From Nitrospina sp. (GTDB lineage Bacteria; Nitrospinota; Nitrospinia; Nitrospinales; Nitrospinaceae): DNA of 27,326 nt. The notes under the pieces were generated by a model. The model was given only the letters and a program-made list of their open reading frames with translations, was not told where the DNA came from and made no database searches. Both the position numbers and the translations under genes were made by a program. The stretch spans positions 1 through 27,326 of the forward strand of contig SMVT01000076.1 of assembly GCA_004357365.1 (NCBI GenBank), read 5' to 3'. Below, piece by piece: positions 15,851-23,488 of this stretch; the first letter of the stretch is position 1; each line of letters begins with the position of its first letter.

Positions 15851-17415
15851 TTCGCTGAAGTTAACTCCAACAGAATCGCGGTTCCCGGAAGATAGGATTC
15901 GATGGGGGACTGCGCCTCATCTTTTAAATATCCTTCCAGAAATTCCAGGGCCGAGCCGCCACCGGTGGATACGAAGAAATTGGAGGTAAAATAATTAAAC
16001 AGGGTGTAGCCATCCTCTGCCTTGAAATCCATCGAAAGCAAATCCGTGTTGACGGGCCGATTCAGTTGCAGAGCGACTTGCTTGCGCACGAGATTCTTAA
16101 CCTCATCGAAATTGATCTTGTTGAGAATGGCGGCGGAGTCCCCCCCGCCTATGACGACGGAAAGGTCTTCATCCACAATGGCCGCGGCAAACAGGACCAT
16201 CGCCAGTTTGATGGAACCCTCGGCATAATGATCGCATTTGGGATGGTCGTAGGCTCCCAGGGGTCCGTTCCAGAATACCTGCTTGATCTGTCCCTTTTGC
16301 AGAATATTCTTGGCGTAATTGACGATCGTTTTCGGCCCCAGGTCCAGTTGAAAATCCTGAGAAAAGTCGGGCTCCGTCTTGATCTCATAATCCGTTTCGA
16401 AGTAATCCTTGGTAATCTTGTAATCGTCCGGAAAAATGATATGGACGTTGTCCTTTTTCGCCAGGGTCATGATTTCATGTGCCAGTTTGATTTCATTCAG
16501 CAAATCCTGGCATTCTTCCGCACTCTTGTTTTCATACATTTTCGTGGGGATATCCTTCAGGGACAGGGAATCAATGATCTTCTCCAGTTTACGCCCCAGG
16601 AGAAAAGCGTTCACCATCCGGCCGCCGATAAAGATTAACTTGATTTTTGACTCCACAAACTGCTTTAATATACCGATTTTGTCCGCAATTTTGGCTCCTC
16701 CGGCGATAACGGCAGTTTGCTCCGGGTGATCGAGCACGCGCTTCCCGAATTGACCCAACTTGGTGATTTCCTCATGAAGCAGGGTTCCTGCAACAGCCAA
16801 CTTACCTGCCTTACGCATGATCTGAGGAAGCATCTTGATACTTTTAGTGACCCGGTGACTGCACCCAAAAGCGCAATTGATAAATACATCAGAAATTTTT
16901 CCCAATTCCTCAATAAATTCCTGACGGTACGTATCCGGATTGCTAGGGTCCAGCAGGTACCGGAGGTTGGGTAGAAACTTGATTCCACCCGCGGGGAGCT
17001 GATGTTTGAAACAGATTTCCAGGGAATTCTTGAAATTGGAGTCCGTGATTTCCGGCGGGAAAATGGTGTAGGTATCGCCGTACAGTTTCCGAATCAGCGT
17101 GTCGAAATGAGAACAAACAAATTGAATATTGAAAATTCCGTCCCAGCCATGACGATCCAGTTTTTTATGGGGACGGCCTAAATGGGAGCCGATGATGATC
17201 CGGCAATTACCGTCGGTCAATTCATGAATTCTCTTGAACGTCAGGTCCAGGAACCGCCGGATGCGGGTGTCATCGCCGACGCGATAACCTTTGGGAGTCG
17301 ATATGAGGGGAACGTTGAAATCGACTCGGATGAATATGGTTTTGTTGATCAAATGCTCCGGACGCAAATCCTCCAATCGAGGCAATCTTAATTGATTTTC
17401 CGATATAGCATCCAT
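15847..17415 (-). CDS. pgk: Phosphoglycerate kinase, enlarged and divergent
   Basis: Transfers a phosphoryl group between 1,3-bisphosphoglycerate and ADP. The chosen ATG start gives 522 residues against about 390-400 for usual bacterial Pgk. Conserved sites remain: FIRVDFNVPL (28-37), GSHLGRP (76-82), NCAFGCSHR (180-188, usually NDAFGTAHR), AGGAKIADKIGILK (238-251), IGGRMVNAFL (263-272), FWNGPLGAYD (381-390), GGGDSAA (423-429) and STGGGSALEFLEG (483-495). Odd points are PNLRY at 149-153 for the usual ENVRF, about 48 extra residues between GGGDSAA and STGGG, and further expansion near 280-380. A TTG at 17505 in the same frame adds 30 residues but has an A/T-rich, less convincing lead. The position on the opposite strand, away from gapA-tpiA, is notable. 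Confidence 0.9.
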   Translation of the reverse strand: MDAISENQLRLPRLEDLRPEHLINKTIFIRVDFNVPLISTPKGYRVGDDTRIRRFLDLTFKRIHELTDGNCRIIIGSHLGRPHKKLDRHGWDGIFNIQFVCSHFDTLIRKLYGDTYTIFPPEITDSNFKNSLEICFKHQLPAGGIKFLPNLRYLLDPSNPDTYRQEFIEELGKISDVFINCAFGCSHRVTKSIKMLPQIMRKAGKLAVAGTLLHEEITKLGQFGKRVLDHPEQTAVIAGGAKIADKIGILKQFVESKIKLIFIGGRMVNAFLLGRKLEKIIDSLSLKDIPTKMYENKSAEECQDLLNEIKLAHEIMTLAKKDNVHIIFPDDYKITKDYFETDYEIKTEPDFSQDFQLDLGPKTIVNYAKNILQKGQIKQVFWNGPLGAYDHPKCDHYAEGSIKLAMVLFAAAIVDEDLSVVIGGGDSAAILNKINFDEVKNLVRKQVALQLNRPVNTDLLSMDFKAEDGYTLFNYFTSNFFVSTGGGSALEFLEGYLKDEAQSPIESYLPGTAILLELTSAK

Positions 17416-17543
17416 CGCACTTAAAAACTTAAATAAAAACAATAAGTTAGAATTGAATTTTTGGTGTAAAATACTAACTTGAAAAGAACAAAGCCCCTTG
17501 TGCAATCAACTTTCGTTATTAAAATAACATGACTTTCCGGATT

Positions 17544-17570
17544 TTGAAATTTAAAGTTTTGATTTATCAT
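17544..17570 (+). promoter_or_regulatory. Candidate promoter for the RNase E/G gene
   Basis: TTGAAA at 17544-17549 (5 of 6) and TATCAT at 17565-17570 (5 of 6) are spaced by 15 bases, shorter than ideal. They lie in the A/T-rich 217-bp gap between the divergent pgk and rng genes. No convincing minus-strand promoter for pgk was found in the same gap. Confidence 0.4.
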
Positions 17571-17632
17571 GACAACCGGGTGCAATGGGCGGGCTTTGCC
17601 GACATGCGGCAATGAGAAAGGCCAATAATTTT

Positions 17633-19570
17633 ATGTCGAAAATAACTAAAAAAATGCTGATCAACGTGGACCAGCCGGAAGAATGCCGGGCCGTGGTGAT
17701 CGAAAACGGCAAGTTAGCCGAGATTATTGTACAGCATTCGTCCCAGGAGTTGGTCAAGGGCAATATTTATCTAGGGGTCATCACCCGGGTGGAACCCGCC
17801 ATCGAAGCGGCTTTTGTCGACTTCGGCGGCAAAAAGTACGGCTTTTTGCCCTTCAAGGACATTTTGCCGGAATCCTACCTGCAAACAGGCGAGAGAAAAG
17901 CCAGAACCCGCATTCAGGATGTGCTGATCCGGGGGCAAAAATTGCTGGTCCAGGTCGTCAAGGAAAGCCGGGACGCCAAGGGTCCCTCACTGACCAATGC
18001 GGTGACCCTTCCGGGACGGTTTCTGGTGCTGATGGTTTCCAGCGACTCCAGCGGCATCTCCCGGAAAATAGAGGACGAAGCCGAACGCAAAAAAATGAAG
18101 CAGATCATGGCCGACCTGGGAGTTCCCCCGGATATGGGTGTGATCATCCGGACCGCCGGGATGGGACGAACCAAAACGGAACTGCAAAAGGATATACAAT
18201 CCCTGCTCAAAATCTGGGAGAACATCGAAGAGCAGATCAACAACCCGGAAGCCAAAGCCCCTTGCCTGTTGTATGAAGGTCCGGATATGGTGGTCCGTAC
18301 CGTCCGCGACCATTTCACCAACGACACTTCCGAGATTCTGGTGGACGATCAGGATTCTTATGATGCGCTGGTGGAGTTTATGAAGATGGTCATGCCCCGC
18401 ATGCGCAACCGGGTCAAACTGTACAAAGACACCAAGCCGCTATTTTCCCAACATAATGTGGAAGAACAGATCGAGAGCATTTACAACCGCCGCGTGGAAT
18501 TGCCCTCGGGCGGATCCATTGTCATCGATGTGGGCGAAGCCATGGTTTCCATCGACGTGAACTCCGGAAGAACCACAGGTGCCAGCGCTTTGGAGGAAAC
18601 GGCGATCAAAACCAATCTCGAGGCCGCCGAGGAGATCGCGCGCCAACTGCGGTTGCGGGACCTGGGTGGTTTGATCGTGATCGATTTTATCGACATGTTT
18701 CAAAAGAAAAACAAAACCCTGCTCGAAAAACAGATGAAACTAAGCAGCAAACTGGATAAAGCCCGGATCAATCTTTCCCACATCTCCCGGTTCGGTTTGC
18801 TTGAGATGTCCCGGCAGCGGTTAGCCCCGCCCGTCAAAGAAGGGTTTTTCATGGATTGCCAGCACTGCAGCGGGACCGGCCATGTCAAAACCGACAGCTC
18901 CTCCACGTTGAGTGTGATCCGGACAATACAGGAGCACTTGGCCACCGGCAATGTGAAAGTATTGCAGGTCCGGGTATCCACTCAGGTGATCAATTATCTT
19001 TTGAATCACAAAACCAAAAACCTGCTCGAGCTGGAAGAACACAATGGGGTGGATATTCAATTTGAAAGCCAGGAATATCTTCCTTATGAAAATTTCACGT
19101 ATACCGTTTTGGAGCGTAAAAAAGAAGAAGACAGGGTGATCGAGCAGAAATCCAGAATTCAAAGAGTCTCCCGTTCGGAGGGTGAAAAATCTTCAGAAGA
19201 GAAGGGGGACAAACGCGGTAGGGGCCGCCGGACTTCTGCCAGCCGGGGGAGGGGACGCAGGCCCGCGAGCGCCCGTCGACCGGGAAGCACAACGGACGCC
19301 AAAAGGCCTGCCCGTTCGCCCCGAAGGCGGCCCTGGAAATCCTCCAGAAACCAAGAGGCGGGTTCTGCGGCGGGAGGCAATCCCTCGAATGCGGATGATA
19401 TCCCAAGAGAACAGTCCACTGCCAAGCCCGAGGGACAGGATTCGCCGGCGTCGCCCGAAATCAGCCGGGAATCGGGAGAAGAAAGGCAACCCGATGAAAA
19501 CGTTTCCCGCTTGCATGAGATGGTGACCGACAAGCCGGCACCGTTCGATCCCGGCCCACCGGAAGAATGA
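17633..19570 (+). CDS. rng: Ribonuclease E/G family endoribonuclease
   Basis: Single-strand-specific endoribonuclease for rRNA and tRNA maturation and mRNA decay. The chosen start gives 645 residues. The order is an S1 domain (about 35-125, starting GNIYLGVITRVEPAIEAAFVDF), an RNase H-like and 5'-sensor region, a DNase I-like catalytic block with Asp308 (SIDVNSGRTTG) and Asp351 (IVIDFIDM), and the zinc-link Cys409-x-x-Cys412 (DCQHCSGTG); in E. coli RNase E these are Asp303, Asp346, Cys404 and Cys407. After about residue 500 comes a long, low-complexity Arg/Gly/Ser/Pro-rich tail, then an acidic end. The ATG at 17633 follows GAGAAAGG and begins at the conserved KMLINV; ATGs at 17585 and 17612 are less likely. 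By catalytic-core length it is RNase G-like; the tail recalls RNase E. Confidence 0.95.
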   Translation: MSKITKKMLINVDQPEECRAVVIENGKLAEIIVQHSSQELVKGNIYLGVITRVEPAIEAAFVDFGGKKYGFLPFKDILPESYLQTGERKARTRIQDVLIRGQKLLVQVVKESRDAKGPSLTNAVTLPGRFLVLMVSSDSSGISRKIEDEAERKKMKQIMADLGVPPDMGVIIRTAGMGRTKTELQKDIQSLLKIWENIEEQINNPEAKAPCLLYEGPDMVVRTVRDHFTNDTSEILVDDQDSYDALVEFMKMVMPRMRNRVKLYKDTKPLFSQHNVEEQIESIYNRRVELPSGGSIVIDVGEAMVSIDVNSGRTTGASALEETAIKTNLEAAEEIARQLRLRDLGGLIVIDFIDMFQKKNKTLLEKQMKLSSKLDKARINLSHISRFGLLEMSRQRLAPPVKEGFFMDCQHCSGTGHVKTDSSSTLSVIRTIQEHLATGNVKVLQVRVSTQVINYLLNHKTKNLLELEEHNGVDIQFESQEYLPYENFTYTVLERKKEEDRVIEQKSRIQRVSRSEGEKSSEEKGDKRGRGRRTSASRGRGRRPASARRPGSTTDAKRPARSPRRRPWKSSRNQEAGSAAGGNPSNADDIPREQSTAKPEGQDSPASPEISRESGEERQPDENVSRLHEMVTDKPAPFDPGPPEE

Positions 19571-19583
19571 TCTTTCCGGAATT

Positions 19584-20351
19584 TCAGGAGGCTGTTTTGG
19601 AAGCCTTGGGAGCCGACCGCGCGCATCGGAAACCGGTATCCCAGGATCTCATTTGCGGAGGCGCGAAATTCCGGTAGGCAAGAAGCGCGAATTCTTTCAG
19701 GAATCCATGTTCTCTTTTGTTGATGGCCCCGCCCCGGATTACCTTATATCCTTGGCCAAAATTGGGGTCCTTGAAGGTGGATCCCGGATAAGGAAGATAC
19801 CCGCTGGCGGTCCATTCCGATACGTTGCCGTTTAAATCGAACACTTCGAATTCGCTGACATCGTTCGGGTATTGGCCGGTAGGTTGTACGGTTTTTCCGA
19901 AATTGGCATTTTCCTTCTGGAATTCATTCCCCCAGACGTACCGATGGCCTGCCCGTCCGCGGGCGGCTTTTTCCCATTCAAACTCCGTGGGCAACCGCTT
20001 TCCCAACCACAGGCAATAGGCGTCGGCCTCGTACCAGGAAATGGCGCGGATGGGTTGGTTGAACCGGCCCTCGGGATATTTGGCCTGGGGCCTGAACTGC
20101 AGAAACTCGGCATAACTCACCTCATGGATATCCATGTAAAACGCATCCAAAAACATCTCATGCTGGGGTTGCGCGTTTTTACTGGAGGTGCGGTCCGAAA
20201 TGAAAGAGGGGAGTTCGCCGGTGGGATCCAGGCCCTGGGTGAAGGTTCCGGCGGGAATCCAAACCATATCCGGCGGCGATGGCGAGGGGGAAGCCGCCTC
20301 GCAGGCCGTCAGCCAACCGGCCAGCAGGATGAGCGGTATCAGCCGTTTCAA
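19584..20351 (-). CDS. FGE/SUMF1-like domain lipoprotein
   Basis: A 255-residue protein with a lipoprotein signal (MKRLIPLILLAGWLTAC, lipobox LTAC, lipidated Cys17). The remaining residues form one FGE-like domain: MVWIPAGTFTQG, FYMDIHEVSYAEFLQF, RAISWYEADAYCLWLGKRLP, EFEWEKAARG, FDLNGNVSEWTASGY, VIRGGAINK and GFRCA. The cysteine pair of catalytic FGE is absent, so sulfatase activation is not expected. The start is TTG at 20351, whose TTGA overlaps the TGA stop of the upstream HmuY-like gene; AGGTGA lies five bases before it. Translational coupling with that gene implies a joint role at the cell surface. It converges on rng with only 13 bp between stops and no visible terminator. Confidence 0.85.
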   Translation of the reverse strand: MKRLIPLILLAGWLTACEAASPSPSPPDMVWIPAGTFTQGLDPTGELPSFISDRTSSKNAQPQHEMFLDAFYMDIHEVSYAEFLQFRPQAKYPEGRFNQPIRAISWYEADAYCLWLGKRLPTEFEWEKAARGRAGHRYVWGNEFQKENANFGKTVQPTGQYPNDVSEFEVFDLNGNVSEWTASGYLPYPGSTFKDPNFGQGYKVIRGGAINKREHGFLKEFALLAYRNFAPPQMRSWDTGFRCARSAPKASKTAS

Positions 20352-21055
20352 GGAGTCACCTGAGCCGTTTTCGGTCGCGGGAGCGGTGGACTTGGGAAAG
20401 CTTGCTCTCCGGGTTTGATGTGGCTATATTCCACAGTCAGACAGGCTGCTTCGTCCCGGGGACACATTGCCGATTCGCAGGCGCTTTCGGCGCGCTTGCA
20501 ATAGTAATTCAAAATTTTCAGCTTGAGATAGCCGTCGGACGTCTTAACGATGTAAACATTGCGTTTCGATTCGATATTGTGTGTTCGAGTCCGGTACAGG
20601 TACCAGCCCACGATGGAGGGATTGTTGACGTGGCCCCAGGAGCGCACATCGGGGACGAAATTGGCTTCCGGAATGCGAACCACGGAATCGAAATCCACCG
20701 GGCCCAGGTTGGCGATGGTTACCACCCCCTGGGGATTGGTGACGCCGCCGTTGGAGATGATTTTAGTGCGCTGGAAACCCAGGTCCCAGTCCTGTCGATT
20801 CATCTGTTCTTTATCGGTTTCCGGATCGTAAATCTGGAAGGTTTTTTTCGAGGAAAAATCTACCAGGGTCCATCGTTCTTTGGACTGGGCATCCACTTTC
20901 AAAACGGGGTTGTTGGTTTTAATGACCACTGTTCGCTTGAGAGGCAGAGGCCGGCTCTCGAAGTCGGATATATTGTCCCCCATGTAATTCATGGCCAGGT
21001 TCAAAGCCAGGGTCGTTCCCAGGAGCATGGTAAAAATTTTCAGGGTGCTGTTCAT
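20348..21055 (-). CDS. HmuY-like exported protein, candidate haem-binding protein
   Basis: A 235-residue protein with a hydrophobic N-terminus (about 5-22) acting as signal peptide or anchor. The middle resembles the HmuY family: RWTLVDFSSKKTFQIYDP, then WDLGFQRTKIISNGGVTNPQG, which matches the family pattern of a W-D-x-x-F strand followed by a TNSG-like turn. Later come SIVGWYLYRT and the strand pair NVYIVKTSDGYLKLKILNYY. HmuY proteins bind haem through two histidines. Candidate His residues here are in WGHVNN, RTHNIES and YSHIKP, but which would act cannot be said. The C-terminal part is Cys-rich (four Cys in about 20 residues) and ends Pro-rich. Its stop overlaps the start of the FGE-like lipoprotein gene. 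The family call is moderate and haem binding is inference. Confidence 0.65.
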   Translation of the reverse strand: MNSTLKIFTMLLGTTLALNLAMNYMGDNISDFESRPLPLKRTVVIKTNNPVLKVDAQSKERWTLVDFSSKKTFQIYDPETDKEQMNRQDWDLGFQRTKIISNGGVTNPQGVVTIANLGPVDFDSVVRIPEANFVPDVRSWGHVNNPSIVGWYLYRTRTHNIESKRNVYIVKTSDGYLKLKILNYYCKRAESACESAMCPRDEAACLTVEYSHIKPGEQAFPSPPLPRPKTAQVTP

Positions 21056-21092
21056 GGCGTCATTTTATCAGAGGTTCTGCCGGATATCGAAA

Positions 21093-21098
21093 ATTATA
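21093..21098 (-). promoter_or_regulatory. Candidate -10 element for the HmuY-like operon
   Basis: The minus strand reads a perfect TATAAT at 21098-21093, 37 bases before the HmuY-like ATG at 21055. No good -35 is found at 16-18 bases, so an activator may be needed if it is real. Confidence 0.4.
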
Positions 21099-21159
21099 GA
21101 TTGGAAAAGATTGAAAAATCAGTGACCCGCAGGGATTTCGGTGCGGACCAGTTTGTTCT

Positions 21160-21187
21160 TTGTTCCGTTACCGGGGTTGGATATAAT
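21160..21187 (+). promoter_or_regulatory. Candidate promoter for the unknown gene at 21230
   Basis: TTGTTC at 21160-21165 (3 of 6, including TTG) and a perfect TATAAT at 21182-21187 are spaced by 16 bases. The predicted start near 21194 gives a leader of about 35 nt. It is divergent from the HmuY-like promoter, with the two -10 elements about 85 bp apart. Confidence 0.5.
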
Positions 21188-21229
21188 AATGAAGCAAGGC
21201 ATTGTTAATAATGGAATTGCAGATTTTTA

Positions 21230-21856
21230 ATGGCTAAAGACCGTCATTTCGCATTCAAAAAGGCCCAGGTCGAGGGTTTTGTGAAAAAGGAGTTCCAGCG
21301 CTATTTCGGGCGTGGGGGCCGGATCTCCATCCGGAAACGGCAGCGTTTTATGGAACGGATCACAAAAAAGGTGGGGAAAAAATTCGGCAAAGATATTTTG
21401 TGTCTGATCGATTTCACCAAGCAGGGTTTTGTGTCCCTGGTGTCCCCCTCGCATACCGAATCCACCGACAAGGGCATGCTGTTCAATTCGTTCACCCATC
21501 CCCAATTGGCCTATACCTCGCACTGCGTTGAGCGGTTCAGCGAACGCACCGATACGACGGATAACTGCATTATCATCCTGGATTCCTACCTGGACGAGGC
21601 GTTATTGACCTATGGCCTGCATGACGGATATTTGGTATGCTCTCAAGGTGTGTTTGCCTATGTGATCGAGGATGACCGGCTGATCATCAAAACTTATATC
21701 AATTTCGAGCTCTTGTCGGACGATCAAATCCGCAAATATTACACGTATGACATGGCTTCTTTTCTGACGCCGGACATGATTTCAGAAGAAGCCGCCGCCA
21801 GCGACATTATTTTAATGGATGAACTGCCTTCCGATGACCCCAAACCGGGGGATTGA
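21230..21856 (+). CDS. Soluble protein of unknown function
   Basis: I do not recognise this 208-residue protein. It has no signal peptide or membrane helix. The N-terminal third is strongly basic (KKEFQRYFGRGGRISIRKRQRFMERITKK region, about 18-48), which could bind nucleic acid. A central segment contains SHCVERFSERTDTTDN (about 97-112) and DSYLDEALLTYGLHDGYLV, followed by a strand pair GVFAYVIEDDRLIIKTYIN that looks like a small beta sheet. The C-terminus is acidic. Start ATG at 21230, with weak ribosome binding but a good candidate promoter. It lies 64 bp before ftsE in the same direction and may share its transcript. Confidence 0.72.
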   Translation: MAKDRHFAFKKAQVEGFVKKEFQRYFGRGGRISIRKRQRFMERITKKVGKKFGKDILCLIDFTKQGFVSLVSPSHTESTDKGMLFNSFTHPQLAYTSHCVERFSERTDTTDNCIIILDSYLDEALLTYGLHDGYLVCSQGVFAYVIEDDRLIIKTYINFELLSDDQIRKYYTYDMASFLTPDMISEEAAASDIILMDELPSDDPKPGD

Positions 21857-21920
21857 TGTCGGCGTTTTCCCGAATAGTTGAATGGATCCATTCACCGGAC
21901 CCCATACTCCCTGGATTGCA

Positions 21921-22586
21921 ATGATCCAGCTATACAACGTTTACAAAACCTACAACAACACTCCCGCCCTGGTGGACATTTCTTTTATTATCAAAAAGGG
22001 CGCATTTGTCTTCGTCACCGGTCCCAGCGGTGCCGGCAAATCGACCCTGCTGAAACTGCTGTACCGCTGGGAAAACTATGACCGGGGGCAGGTGCTGGTG
22101 AACGGCACCAACGTGGGAAAAATCAAATTCAACCGGCTATGGAAACTGCGCCGGAAAATCGGCGTGGTGTTTCAGGACTACAAACTGCTTCAGAGAAAAA
22201 CCATCCTCGAAAATGTCGCGTTTGTCCTGGAAATCGTCGGCGCCGATAAAAAAACCATCCGTTTTAAAGCTTGGGAAGCCCTGAAGAACGTCGGCCTCTC
22301 GCATAAAAAAGATGCCTACCCCATGGAGCTTTCAGGGGGAGAACAACAGCGCGTGGCCATTGCCCGGGCCCTGGTGAACAATCCGAAAATATTGCTGGCG
22401 GATGAACCGACCGGGAACCTCGATCCGGAGTTGGCCAGCGAAATCCTCCATTTGTTCGAACAGGCCAATAACGAAGGCACCACGGTGGTGTTTGCGACGC
22501 ACAGCCAGATTATTCTGCAGGAAGGTAACCATGCGGTCATCACCCTGAAGCAGGGCAAGATTGTAGATACACGGGTCGTGGTCTGA
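21921..22586 (+). CDS. ftsE: Cell division ATP-binding protein FtsE
   Basis: ATPase of the FtsEX complex, a Type VII ABC mechanotransducer that drives periplasmic murein hydrolase activation at the septum. With the ATG at 21921 the protein has 221 residues, nearly identical to the usual 222, and begins MIQLYNVYKTY as FtsE proteins do. An upstream in-frame ATG at 21882 would add 13 residues and is less likely. Walker A is GPSGAGKST at 34-42; the Q-loop is VVFQDYKLL; the ABC signature is LSGGEQQRVAIARA; Walker B is ILLADEPTGNLD; the switch His is in FATHS. ftsX follows after 8 bp. Confidence 0.96.
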   Translation: MIQLYNVYKTYNNTPALVDISFIIKKGAFVFVTGPSGAGKSTLLKLLYRWENYDRGQVLVNGTNVGKIKFNRLWKLRRKIGVVFQDYKLLQRKTILENVAFVLEIVGADKKTIRFKAWEALKNVGLSHKKDAYPMELSGGEQQRVAIARALVNNPKILLADEPTGNLDPELASEILHLFEQANNEGTTVVFATHSQIILQEGNHAVITLKQGKIVDTRVVV

Positions 22587-22594
22587 TATCGACG

Positions 22595-23488
22595 ATGAGA
22601 ACTCTTAAAACAACGATCACCAATATCAAATCCAACAAGCAGTTGTTTTTTGCTTCGGTCGGGACCATCACCATCGCCCTGTCGATTTTGGGACTGTTCC
22701 TGTTCGTTTACATCAACCTCAACTCCGTTCTTTCGTTCTGGAACGATCAGGTCCAGTTGATCGTCTATCTGGAAGACGAAGTCTCCATGCATGAAAAGAA
22801 AAAATTGGAGAAAATGGTTTCCTCGCATTCCGAAGTGGAATCGTTTGATTTTGTTTCACGGGAAAAAGCCTGGAAAAACTTTCAAGCCATGTTTTCCGAA
22901 AAATCCGCTTTTCTGAAGGGGATGGGATTCAATCCCCTGCCGGCATCCTTCAACCTCAAAATCAAACCCACCCCGAATCGGCTGGAAAAGATTCGCACGT
23001 TGGCGGAACAAATGAAACAATTGCCGGGGGTGGAGTCGGTTGAATACGGAGAAGAATGGATCAGCCGGTTTGAAGGTTTCATTATTCTAATGCGGGTGTT
23101 CCTGTTGGCGTTGGGCGCCTTGTTGAGCCTGGGGGCCGTGCTGATCATTTCCAATACTGTCAAACTTTCCATTTCGTCGAGAAAAGACGAAATCGAGTTG
23201 ATGCTTTTATCGGGAGGCACTCCCGGATTTATTCAGCTTCCCTTTTTTCTGGAAGGCATTCTTCACGGACTGCTGGGGGCCGTGGTTTCCCTCGCTCTGA
23301 TGAAAAGCATCCATCTGTACGTGGTGAATCAATTTCAGGGAGCCATTGAAACGTTCGGCCGGAGCATGGATTTTCAGTTCATTCCCTTTCCTTTGATCAT
23401 GACCATCGTCATGGCCAGCATTCTGGTGGGCTGGTTGGGCAGTTTTTTCTCCCTTCATCAGTTTTTGGGGGTGTATAAAAAGCTATGA
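22595..23488 (+). CDS. ftsX: Cell division protein FtsX
   Basis: Membrane partner of FtsE; its periplasmic loop recruits the hydrolase activator. It has 297 residues. A first transmembrane helix lies at about 20-44 (FASVGTITIALSILGLFLFV), then a periplasmic domain to about 165, then three helices at about 168-190, 214-240 and 265-290. The conserved cytoplasmic segment is SNTVKLSISSRKDEIELML followed by the GGTPGFIQLPFFLEG turn, typical of FtsX. The ATG at 22595 has no strong Shine-Dalgarno sequence, so coupling to ftsE is likely. The last bases overlap the start of the EnvC-like gene as ATGA (23485-23488). Confidence 0.95.
   Translation: MRTLKTTITNIKSNKQLFFASVGTITIALSILGLFLFVYINLNSVLSFWNDQVQLIVYLEDEVSMHEKKKLEKMVSSHSEVESFDFVSREKAWKNFQAMFSEKSAFLKGMGFNPLPASFNLKIKPTPNRLEKIRTLAEQMKQLPGVESVEYGEEWISRFEGFIILMRVFLLALGALLSLGAVLIISNTVKLSISSRKDEIELMLLSGGTPGFIQLPFFLEGILHGLLGAVVSLALMKSIHLYVVNQFQGAIETFGRSMDFQFIPFPLIMTIVMASILVGWLGSFFSLHQFLGVYKKL

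Noticed and set aside
16066..16638. 190-codon plus-strand open frame within pgk
   Set aside because: Shadow of the minus-strand Pgk, whose motifs are unmistakable.
17416..17505. 30-residue N-terminal extension of Pgk from a TTG
   Set aside because: A/T-rich with no similarity to Pgk N-termini; the ATG at 17415 starts shortly before the conserved RVDFNVPL block.
17598..17610. GCCG-ACATG-CGGC hairpin upstream of the RNase E/G start as an autoregulatory element
   Set aside because: A 4-bp stem is too short to distinguish from chance.
20402..21208. 268-codon plus-strand open frame across the HmuY-like gene
   Set aside because: Antisense to a gene with a signal sequence, family motifs and a coupled stop/start; the plus-strand product has no recognisable features.
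21518..21600. Similarity of SHCVERFSERT in the unknown protein to DUF4258/RelE-like toxins
   Set aside because: Only a few residues match the S-x-H-x-x-x-R-x-x-x-R pattern, the protein is much longer, and no antitoxin gene is adjacent.
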